A program made the position numbers and the translations under genes. DNA of 64,000 bases from contig NC_053407.1 in NCBI RefSeq assembly GCF_016859285.1, positions 6,471,857 through 6,535,856 of the forward strand, given 5' to 3'. The notes under the pieces are model-generated. The model ran no database searches. It worked only from the letters and a program-made list of their open reading frames with translations, and was not told the origin of the DNA. Source of the stretch: Xiphias gladius. Lineage: Eukaryota > Chordata > Actinopteri > Istiophoriformes > Xiphiidae. Positions 1-12,093 of the stretch are shown here, one piece after another. The number at the start of each line of letters is the position of its first letter. Within the stretch, counting starts at the first letter, position 1.

Positions 1-839
1 TGATTTTACACATTTGTTTACAAATTTGCAACATACAAGCACAAAACTGATAGTTACAGTCCTTAAAGTAGAGCGACACCCTGTCAAGATTGAGTAATAA
101 AGGAGGGCCCATTAATAGGCATCATGTCATTTATTGTGCCTAAGGGCTCCATATTCCTAAAATATTGTCAGTAAACTAACACAAACCACTTGACACAGTG
201 AGACTGGAGCCTTCTGGGCCCTGGAGTCACAGAAGACACTATAAAGATGTTTTCACAGGCTAAATAGTACTCCTTATGATGAGTAAACTGAACTTCATGT
301 GTAAAACTAGTGAAGTGCCCCTTTAACTTGCTAGCTAACAAATTGTGCCATTAGGGAACACTGAACCTGTGGCCTCTATGACCTGTCTTCATGGTTTTCA
401 TTGGTTTTACTAAAGTTGTAACAACGTTTCTTAGGAATCACAACTCAAACAAGCTAAAAATTCAAAGAATCCAATAAAGAGTTGTGTCAACGCATTCAGA
501 ATATTCTGACTAAAACACATTTGCATTTTTTCTGGCATACTCCATGTTTCTCTTAAAATGCGTTTTGTTATGCGTTGCTTGTACCATCCAGAAAAAGCAG
601 TAAAGATTTTTCAACGCGCGTTCTATTTTGAAAATGGAAACCGGAAAATCTGTGCCGCATTATGTCTCTTCACCTCTCTCTGGCTGTGGGAAGGTGGTCC
701 CGGTCGAAAAACACCGTCCAGAAAAGCAACGGACTGGAATACTTTAAATTTTTTGTATAGTCCCTTCACACTTTAAAATACCTTCAAAACAAACTATGAA
801 ACTCTGGAATTGACACAAAATGTTGCTAACAAAGGAAGT

Positions 840-1024
840 GATGGACTTTACTTGTTTATCCTCGGGAATAACGTTTGGAAACTACGCGGTGAAAATGGAG
901 AGCTCAGCTGAGTGAGAGTGGGGTGAGGAGGATGGATTTGGCAAAGTTGGGAGTCCTGCCCTGCTGCTAGCAAGCTAGTTAGCACACACAGTTAGACACT
1001 TCGCTATCTCGGAAAAGTTATGAG
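840..1024 (+). other. PSKH1: Candidate PSKH1 non-coding first exon and promoter area
   Basis: A relatively GC-richer stretch ends in a good splice donor, ATGAG|gtgaga at 1025. The transcription start cannot be placed. A second possible leader exon begins after tgcatttcag at 1766. Human PSKH1 also has a non-coding first exon. This is inference from position and donor quality only. Confidence 0.35.
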
Positions 1025-2521
1025 GTGAGATTGAAAGTCACTTTTACACTTGTAATGTCGGGGTTAGTTGTGAAAGTGTTTATAGACTTTCCAAATGTTA
1101 CCCTGTTTTGCCGAGTAAAACAGTCAAATGTGTTTTTGGTAAAAAAAAAAAACCTTGACATGAGTAGGGCCTGGCCATTTTTTCATCTTAACTAAACTTT
1201 AATGCAGTTGTACATTAAGTTTCATATATATATATATATATTTACTGTGTCATGGTTTCTTATCATGTATAATGCTTTCCACTATATTTTGAGGGATTTT
1301 TACAGTTAATTTGCTGTAATGGTGTCTCACAAAGTAAAGTAAGTTGATAAATATTTAGTACTAAATACATCGAAAAAAATATATCAAGCAGACTTATAAC
1401 TTGGATACTCCAATATAAGTGGCCATCTCTGACAGTGCAGTTATTTCTTACAATGGCATTCTTGTTTTCTTGGCTATTTCAAAACATGTCTGGATAGGTG
1501 TGATCATCCATATTTTAGCTGAAAGTTTCACAGTATGGCCTCATCACACAACTTCTTTACAAAAAATGGTGTGTAACTTTAGTGCTAAAATGATTAATCT
1601 GTTTAGGTCAGTTGCTCATGGCTAATCTGTGTATATCTTAAATGTCAGAAGGCTGCTCCTGTCATGTCAGCATTCAGCATATAGACATACATGGTGCCCA
1701 TGTATTTGGTGAGCCTACCCACGAACACTAAAATTTCATATTTCATTGTGTGTTCTGCATTTCAGAGCTTCCATCTGCTGTTATCCAGCCTGTGATTGTC
1801 CAGGGGAGCTGCTTTATCTGTGTCAAGACCGCTGCTGACACTGGAGCTTCTCCCAATGGATCAAAGCATAGTTGATGATCTTATTTTCTGTGGAAACTCT
1901 GCATGAATCCTGAAGATGACATTGTATTTCTCCTAAAGGCAACCCCACTTAAACTTGTTTTAAAGAGGCTCGATGCCTTCGGCACAAGACTCCCTCCGTT
2001 CCCCTGATCAGTCATTTTTGTGCAGTGAGCATTCATTCTAACTCTGCTCATGCAATTTTCTCCACAACATTCAACATTTTACACCATCTGAGATGGGGCT
2101 CTGCTAGCTTCTTAAAGGGGCTTGAGGTACCCCCTGGCTACCAATGGTGCTGCTGTGTGTGTACAAGACCCATCGGTGCAGGTTTATAAAAGAATATTGT
2201 TAGAAAAAGATATCCAATGATAAAGAACTTGCTAGAGGTGTCGAGACCCACAACGTGCTTACCAAAATGCATTCATGAACTTTTCGACTTTTATACCAGA
2301 CTTAAGTGGATGTATTGGTTGAATTAGTGAACTGTGACTGCTGATGCCAGCTCATTGGGACTTGAGTGGGTAAAATCAGCTTTATTCATGTACCCTCTGT
2401 CTCAGTCTGGGTATAGCCTGGATGTTGGATGCCCTGAGTGTGTTGAATCAACTGTTGCGGTGATGAGGCAGGGCTCCTGGTGGCCTGTGTGGCTGGCTGG
2501 GCAGTGGCCCAAGGTGATGTG

Positions 2522-2590
2522 ATGGGGTGCAGGAACAGTAAGGTCCTCCCTGAGCCTCCAGGGGATGTTCAGTTGGACCTGGTCAAAAAG
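2522..2590 (+). CDS. PSKH1: PSKH1 coding exon 1 (acylated N-terminus)
   Basis: Encodes residues 1-23, starting [13 protein letters not shown] and ending VKK. The ATG gives the Gly2/Cys3 lipidation signal, which decides the start; no ORF of this size would be picked out by length alone. The donor is AAG|gtcagt at 2591, phase 0. Confidence 0.9.
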
Positions 2591-5500
2591 GTCAGTATAA
2601 AACAGTATTGTAACTACTATTAATAATTATAATAATGGTAACACCACAGATACTTTTTCTAAATTTTTTGTACAATTTAGTGTGATTATAGCAGCAAAGT
2701 GTTTGATAGTTTGTTTGTTGTTTTTTTTGTTTTGTTTTGTTCTGTTTTGCGAAGAATTAGAGATTCTCTGAAAATTGGTGCAGTGTATGTGTTGCTTGCC
2801 CATCAGAAAATTTACAGTCCCTAACAATGGAGATGAAACAATTAGTTGATCAATAGAAAATTAATTGGCTGCTGTTTTGATAATTGATTTAACATTGTAG
2901 TAAAAACATCAAAACATTCTGGTTTCAGTTTCCTTAATGTGGGAATATACAGGAGTCTTCTACAATATTAGCCCTGACAAGTTTTTGGCTCCTGTACTGT
3001 TGGTCAGACAACACAAGACATTTGATTATGTCAACTTGGGCTTTGGTTGTTGGTTGTTGTTGGCTGATATGTAACAAGAAACTTCATGCCAAACTTAGTT
3101 TGAGGTGATTTAGAAAGTGTCATAATTACATAGTTTGTCCACCAGAGCACTGATGAAATGTCCATAAAATGTCCTGCTCAGTAAGTATCTTGGTTACAAT
3201 GAAAAAGAATCTAGGGGATTCTTATCAAGATTATTTGTTGATGTTATTTGTGTATGTAAAAGTAATTACTATTGGCCATATTTTGCCCTTAGATTTTTTC
3301 CAGATTCCTGGAAAACTCCCAGATATTGATATCAGTATTGGCCTTTAAAATCCAGTATTGGTTGGCCTGCACTAAGTCTAAACTCAGAGCATGTGTACAC
3401 AGTAAGTGTTTCTGCCACGTTTTTTCAGTCGTCCAACTCACGTGCATCTGACAGAACAGATATTGTCCCATTTTAATCAATTCAGCTGTCTACACAGGCT
3501 GGGTGAATGTGACCCACAGCGTGTGGTTGTAAACTCTGTGTAACTAAAGCGGTGGCACTAATTTATGGAGTGTCAAATACATGGCATTCCTGGAATTTAA
3601 GACCATGATGCGTAGAATAATGTTTCAGCATATTGCTGGTGTCTCCACCCTTACTTGAAATGACAGGCATTACAACAAGCACAGTCGTCATTTTTCTTTT
3701 TGAAATCAAGCCACGCAGTGTTTCCCGCAGTTCAGAGTGGGAAAATGTAACCCAGGTTATTTTCTGTAGCTACAATTTACAGATGTCCCCCAAATGCATC
3801 TTCTGATGCTGGCTAGGCAGCTGCGCACAGAGAAGCCGCTAGTCCTCACACAGTTACTGCAGGGCACGCAACTCCGACAGGTGTGTAGCCAAGAATTAGT
3901 TAGTTTTAAAAAGAGCGAAATAAGGCAATCTAATGTAAGCTTTACCTAAATTGAAACACTGATTTTATCTACCTGGACAGACCAGCCAGTTAGATTAAGA
4001 CCAATAGTTTGGGCAATTTGGAAACAGTTCTCATCTGGAACTTGTTCTTGATTCCCATCCCTACTGGGCTCTGAGTGCTTCCAAAATGCAGGTGGCACAG
4101 CTTAATACTGTGCCTGAACACCTCTGGTATAGTCACACATGGAGCACCAGAGCCGCAGCTGATGCTCTGCTGATACTGCTCACGCTGCTCCTCCTGTGTA
4201 GACACAGTGTTGGCATCTATATTTCGGTATTTTAACATATGTCAGTTAGTCTTATTTTTTCCTCCTTTTTCCACGGAAAATTAATCATCTGTTATTGTTC
4301 TAATCTGATTTGTAATATCCATCTGTGTTAATGTATTTTTCAGGTTGATCCTCCCCAACCCCCTCAGACAGATATTTTTAAGCACTTCATACGAGGGGAT
4401 GGCGCTGGAAGCAAGATGGGTGGGGCTGGAGGAGGGGGTGGGGACAAGGCTGACTCCACCTGCCCATATCTGGCGCAGGCACATGCTGCCACCCCCACCG
4501 CTTCCGCCCAGCCACCAAAGAACCCATCTGAACTGTCGGACCCTCAGCGGAAGAAGGTGGCAAAATATCGAGCCAAGTTTGATCCCCGGGTCACAGCCAA
4601 GTATGACATCAAAGCTCTGATAGGGCGAGGGAGTTTTAGCCGGGTTGTACGTGTGGAACACAAGAGCACGCGGCAGCCGTACGCTATTAAGATGATCGAG
4701 ACCCGTTATCGGGAGGGGAGGGAGGTGTGTGAATCAGAGCTGTGTGTTCTCCGACGCGTTCGTCATACCAATATAATCCAGCTGATGGAGGTCTTTGAGA
4801 CAGCAGAACGTGTCTACATGGTGATGGAGCTTGCCACTGGAGGAGAGCTCTTTGACAGGATCATTGCTCGTGGCTCCTTCACAGAGCGAGACGCCACCCG
4901 AGTGCTGCAGATGGTGCTGGATGGTGTCAAGTATCTTCACACTTTAGGGATCACTCACCGAGATCTGAAGCCGGAGAACCTACTCTACTACCACCCTGGG
5001 GCTGATTCCAAGATCATCATCACTGACTTTGGTTTGGCCAGCAGCCGGAAGAAGGGAGACGAGTGTCTGATGAAGACCACCTGCGGCACACCAGAGTACA
5101 TTGCGCCTGAGATTCTGGTGAGGAAGCCCTATACAAACGCAGTGGACATGTGGGCGCTAGGGGTAATATCGTATATCCTGCTGAGTGGAACTATGCCCTT
5201 TGAGGACGACAATCGCATGAGGCTCTACCGTCAGATCCTCAAGGGGAAGTACAGCTTCTCTGGAGAGGTGAGGAATTAGATCTGTCTCTCTCTCTCTCTC
5301 ATTCACGCACACACACACACACTCCAGCAGACTTCACCCATATTTGGACTACATTCCTTACACTGTGAGGCTTTGTCAACAGATTTACACAAAGTTCAGC
5401 TTTTCTTGTGAAGTGACATGGCTTTAACAAAGACACACACTTTTTCAAGCAAATAACCTTTTGCACTTAACTCTTCATCTTTCAGTTCATGTCCATTTCT

Positions 5501-8500
5501 ATCTCATGTACCTTTACCTCACCTTATTCACACTCATTTATTTGCCCTCTGAAAGTCAACATGCCCTCCCTCTGTGTATGTAAAATAAATTTATGCTCTA
5601 TCTGTGTATTTAGTGTGAAGAATCCTGATTTGTCTGCTCCCGTGTTTCATACCTTGGGATGCTCAATATAATAGGGGAGTGATTTTGTAATATGAGTGAT
5701 TTTAAAAAAAAAAAAAAAAAAAAAAGGAAGCAGTTAAATCATCTCAGTTTTGCCTCCGCATCGGCTACAGCGGTGGCTGGAGGAATAACCCGTGGCATTC
5801 TGTTTTCAGGTTGTCTGTCCATCTGTCCGTCCCATTCTCGTGAACGTATCTCAGGAATGCTTTGAGGGAATTTCTTCAGAGGTTTGTGTCTGAGGGAATT
5901 TCTTCAAGAGGCATACACCTGTGAGTCAGTAATTCTACTCTGGGGATGAGTCTAGATTTGAACTTCTCAAGTGTCTGACAGGTGATATAGTTGTCACATA
6001 AAAGTTGAAAAAACTAACATTTTTTTCACATGAGAGCATTAACAGAGCAGTCTTTATGCTCTGTCAATACAGGTACAGATTAGGACCCAAAAAATATTTC
6101 TGTAAACATTATCCAACAATTTTTTGTCCGAAAAGTAGGGGAGGGAAGGCAAAAAGGATGGCTTGACTTAGCAAGGTTGTAAGCTGGCATTGCAGCTCAC
6201 AAGGACATGTAAAATCCAAGTTCAAACAACAAGCCAAGCCACTGCAACATGCAATGTCCCTTAACCATCTGAAGTCTAAGGGCATTTCCTCGATTTTTAC
6301 ATATCTTCTTAAATTCACCTTTTAAATGTACTTGCATATAATGTGTTCTGTATCAAAATTTGCAGAAAAATCTCATCTCTATTTTAAATGGGACACCCGT
6401 TTGTCCTAGAGCACTGTGTAAAGAGATAATTTGGCCCTAAAGCTGAAAAATGTAAGTCTGATTGTTGAAATTCTTTAAATCTTCTGTGAAAACATACCTT
6501 TGCTCATGTGTATTAATTGATTTGGTGTTTAAAATGGATTTACCAAAGTCTTAGGTTCACTAAGAGTAGTGGAATATATGAATAACATAGTAGATAAATG
6601 TAAAACAAATGTCTAAAATGATATTTTATAATATCATTTGTTTAGTAGAAGTGTTGTCTGTCACTCTGCTTTCACCAAATGTTAGAGGGATTGAGATTAA
6701 ACGGGACTGAATAATGACTTCATACTATCATCTTCATGGGATTTGTGTAAATGAAAAATTAGCATTACAATAGTTTTTCCTTTATTTAAAATAAATATTA
6801 TATATTAAAAAAAAAACACCATTTACAATATTTACATATTTATATGGGGGGCTGCTGGAGAGGTGCTGCATGTGGTTCACCAGGCCCTGGCAGCTGTGAA
6901 TCCTCTATGTAAAAGAAATAAAAATTTAGGACGTTCATTACTACTAAGTTAATTGAAAGAAAGTTCTCGCTCCAAATCTCTTTTGTTCACACCTTAGAGA
7001 AATGTGGGGGGTGGGGATACTCTCTCCCATTTCAGAACTCTACACTCTACATGTGAACAGAGATTTCCAGTAATTTTACATTCAGTATCAAATCACACAC
7101 AGATAAATAAATAAATAAAATAATATGAAAGACAAAGTCTCATCTGCAGTGAACAGTATGATAAAATATTCAATGGCCAACACATATCCATTTATCTATA
7201 GTATTTGTAAGTTAAGCTTACTTTTACACAAATAAACAACTTTCACACAGAGTAAACCTTTACTAATGGATAGTCAGTTTTGTCAAACAAAGTTCATATC
7301 TCTTGATACACAAATCAATTTTATGTATTGAAGCAGCATTTAGCCAAGATGGTCACATTTATGCACAAAGCTCACTATAACTGTGATATTGCAAAACAAA
7401 GTTTATGTAAAATAAATACACTTTGCAATCTTCAAATGGATCTCTATTATTGCAGTATACCTCTTCATCTTAGAAATCAAATCAATCAGGCTCTGAAATT
7501 CTGACAACCTTGTCACTGCTTTGCAAAACTGCTGCAACAACTGTGGCAGCCGTAAGCTTCCTCTCCGTTCTTCAAGCCAGACTGCAGTGTTTCTCAGATG
7601 TTGGGTGGGTCCTTAGTGATATCCTGAGTGTCCATCAGTTAGTTTCACAGAAAAAGTTGATAGACAAACGAATCCATCAATTACGCACAGTGATCACGCT
7701 TGTGTCAGGTTTTCCTTGTCTTCCTCCCTGTTCCAGCTTTGAGTGATATACAATCTAATGAGAATAAGAACTGGAAAGTGGAGAGTCTACAGATTCCGGC
7801 AAAATTTAAGCTATATCTGTAGGCTGTATTATTGCAAAGACATTATTATAAAGATGTTAATGAAACAACATTATTAGAAACCCCGTCGTTCTGGCCACTT
7901 TAGGGCAGTTGAAGCAAGCTGTAAACACAACGGTGACATATTTTAACCTTTTAAGTTGATATTGTGTACATGTTTGTGTTCACCTGATGAATATAAGTCA
8001 TATATTAACTCTCTTTTTGGCTCTGTTTTTACTCTCCACCAATGAATGTACAATACCTACAATTTATTCACTAGCTATTTGCTAACTTTCTCTGTCTGCT
8101 GATTGGTGCTAGACAGGAAGCATACAGTAGATTTAGATTTAGTTTTTTTTTTTTTTGCTAAAAACAGTTACCTGCTGCAGCTGAAAACATTGAGAGCAGT
8201 AAAAGTGAATCAAAATAGTAAAGTTGTGGGCTGAAAAACCAACACATTAGTTGAAAGACTTTGAAATGCTCGGTAGAGCTGAAAGGAACTGTAGAGTCCG
8301 GTGATAATTCTCTGTGGGTCCGTCACTATTGGCGTCCCTTTTCACATTACATATTTTGAACAATTTCATACTATAAAAAGCATAGTTATTATAGCACCCT
8401 GTGAGGGTTTTCCATAGGTTTTCAGAGGGCTCAGGTGCTGTTTGGGTTCTGGGGGTTGGTGGTGGTTTGGGGGTTTGATATTTTTCTGAGGAAATTTTTA

Positions 8501-8971
8501 ATTATTTAAAGTTTTTTCCAGGGGTTTTTTTTTTTTTTCGGCCATTATCCTTGCCATATTTTTGAAAGAAAGCTTGCAGCACTTGTACTTCTATTCAAAA
8601 GTCTATTCATTTAGCAAAATAAACATTTGAGATTTAATGAAAATATATGTGGATTACCTTAACTTGTACACATAGGAAGAATAAACATGTTGAAATACAA
8701 ATGTAATTATTCTTGGTTGAAAGAAGTTCAACCTCTCAGGAAAAAGATGCCCTAAAACCAGGAAGCTTTTTTACAGCTGACTAATCACAAGATGAGCAGA
8801 GAGACCTGTCATGTCCCATAGCAATGTCAAAATTGGAGAAGGTAGCGGTGGGGGACTTATGTTCGAATCAGAGCACAGTGAAATATATGATATTAAGTGG
8901 AGTGTATTTATAGGGTGCCTTTTTACATCAGCAGTTTACAAAGCAATTTACAATTTTGCCTCTCATTCAAT

Positions 8972-9009
<38 letters not shown>

Positions 9010-12000
9010 CTGATGGCCATGGAGCTGCCATGCAAGGTGCTTGTCGGCACACTGGGAGCAATTTAGGGTTAAGTCTGTTGCCCAAGGACACTTTGACATG
9101 TGGACTGGAGGAAGTGGGGATCAAACCAGAGATTAGTGGATGAATCACTCTAAAACCTGAACCACAGCTGCCCCATATGACATGACAGCTAAACTGTATC
9201 ACCAATATTAATTTGTGAGTAAAACTGGACGGTTCCTAAGAAACTCTGGTTGGTGTTTTTGTTCAGTTCAGTTGCTAGTAAATATTGCCTGTTACCTAAC
9301 TTTGCATTTTTGACTAGTACAGAGAAAAATAGCCAATCAGCTGTTTGATTAGCTTTGCGATCAGCATCTGTTACACACAAACAAATGTTCATCCAAACAC
9401 TGGCAGATAATTCCTGTTCTGTTGGAAATCAGTCCACCTAGTTTTTGTGCAGATGCACTATGTTTTCAGGTTATACGTCTGTACGTATGTATGTCCATAT
9501 GTCTGTCCCATTCTCATGAATGCAATGTCTCAGGACCGCCTGGAGGGCATTTTATTACATCTGGCACACTTGGTCCACTTGGACTCAAGGATAAACTGAT
9601 TAGAATTTGGTGGTCAGAGGTCAAGTTCACTGTGACATTACAAAACACGCTTCAGGCCATAACTCATTCTGAGTGAATTCATATGCTAATTATGAAAATA
9701 TACTTAATACCTTTTATTAAATGTATACTATGTAGGATTTTCCTAAAAAAAAACACAAAAAAAACCAATTTATCGACTCAAAGAAATCAATCCCTATCAA
9801 TCGTCACTTGTGACTCACTAGAAGGTTGTGGCAGTGTATTTCTGTGCAGAGACCCTGCCATCTGCCTGTACTCTTATTCTCTTCTTATTTTGCTTAATTT
9901 ATGTCGCTGTCACTGTCTCTCTCCTCTGCTCTCGTTCTGTGTGATGGACGTATAAAGAGCTGCAGGTCTGTGTCTGTTTGACCGAGGGCAGGGCTTAGCT
10001 ACACATACGCAGAGCAGAGAGGCCAAAGCAGAAAGGAAGAAGTGTGCACTGCGGCTGCATTCACACAAATTTGGCGATGCAGCACCTTCCCACAGGGTTC
10101 TGTGGAGGTGTGGGGTGTTTATTTGTGCTTTAGAACGTAACTGCCCAGAAACAATCAGAAAATAAAGTTTTATTTCTCTGATTAACTGCTTTGTTCGCAC
10201 TAACGCTCCTTCCTCTCGTCAATCACTCTACAGCTTGCTTGACAACTACTGTGCTCTCTCTCTCTCTCTCTCCCTCTCTCCCTCTCTCCCTCTCTCCCTC
10301 CCTCTCGTGCAATTGTTGAGTCGGGGAGGAACATTGAATGTTGTGCTTAAAAACTGCAACCGAAATGTCCTGCATAGTATACCTTTTAAATTCTTTCAAA
10401 CTCTTCACTACATGTATTATAGGATTCTGGACAACCAAGGATGTAAACTACAACTTCACTGTTTGGTGGAGGCATACAACCATGAGGCAGTAATTCTAGT
10501 TACATGTATTCTGATGTGTTACCTAAATGCCTTTTTATGTTCAGTCGACTAATGGCGCTCTGAAAAAACCCTTTCTTTTTATTGTAGTGAAAACCCCACC
10601 ATGTCGAGTTAAAAATAATTTCAATCACAAACATGCCTGTTTGCTAGCTGGCAGTCTTATTTTTCCTTACCTTAATGGTATATTACTATTTTTTTGACAC
10701 ATTACTGTCACCAAATATCAATCATAGGAATATTATAAAAATTGCAGGTATGTGTACTGGCCTCAAGTGGCTAGATGCTTCAGACACAATAGACCACTGT
10801 AAACTTAAAAAAAGATTAGTTCTTTACTTTATTAGTCCATCAAAAGAAGATGATGAAGTACCAAACATTTGCAAGCCCCAGCTTCTCAATTGTGAGGATT
10901 TGCTGCTTTTGATGTATGTCATTGTAAATTGTATATAGGCCTCATCTTTAGCTCTGAGAAAATGTGATGAGTATTTTTCAGTATTTTCGAATATTTTACA
11001 AAAATTATGGCATAAGTATTTAGTATTTGTGGAATAATAATTAGTTTTCCTCTACCAAGCAGTGTAGCCCTTTCTTGGTGCTAGTGGTAATTTTCCAATA
11101 ATACTGTATGCTTTGTTTGGGGCACCTGGTGGGCTAGCGGTTAAGACGCATACTATATTACTGCAACATATCTGGTTCCATTCTGGCAGGGGACCCGTGT
11201 TTCCTGTCTGTAACTCTACTTTTGCTATCAAATAATGCCGTACAAATAATATTTAAAAAAAATATATGCTGTGTTCTTCTGCGATGGTTGTGCGATGGTT
11301 GTGCATACTGTATATGTGGCCCTGTTCATACCTGGCATTAACATTCTACTTGGGTGAGTTGATCAATGGACAGCTGATCTAAGTACTGTTCTAAGTGGAC
11401 AGCTCTAAGTACAGGTGTGAATGCAGCCAAGACGTATTGAGGATGCATTGAGATCCAGTTGCTCAGACCACATTTGGAGTTGGTCTGGGCTGCATATCCT
11501 TTTAACAGTGCATATGCAAATGTGCGCCACATTGAAGGAATAATCGACATACATCCTCTGCATAAGCAGATGTATTTTCTCATTGACAAACAAATACAAG
11601 ATTTACAAATCACGTAAGCTATTACCAGTGCGTGAAACATTTGGTTTGCCTGAAACACGTCATGAATAGACCAAGTCTGTATTGTTTTGATTACTTCTTC
11701 TTCTTTTAATTTCCGGCAGACCAGGCACAGGAAGTGTATTGCTGCTTCATCTTTTCAAGTGGAATTGATGTACATGGTTATTTGCATATAGCGCAGGGAG
11801 GTGAGATCCGATCACAAGTGGTCACCGAGACATGTGGAGATGCTTTCTAATGCCAGGTGTGAACTGACATACTTAGAGCTTTTAGATTGTGATCTGATCA
11901 CCCAAGACACATGTTAATGCCAGGTACGAACAGGACCTGCGTCTGGTATCTTTAGCAAACACTGGTGACTTACCTGCTGTGTGAAGGAGAGGGGATTAGT

Positions 12001-12056
12001 TGTCTACTGGGAGACTGAAAGCACAGCTGTTGCGAAGCAGGACATCATGTACAAAC

Positions 12057-12093
<37 letters not shown>

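Noticed and set aside
4281..4661. A 126-codon frame on the - strand
   Set aside because: It is antisense to PSKH1 coding exon 2 and has no recognisable protein features.
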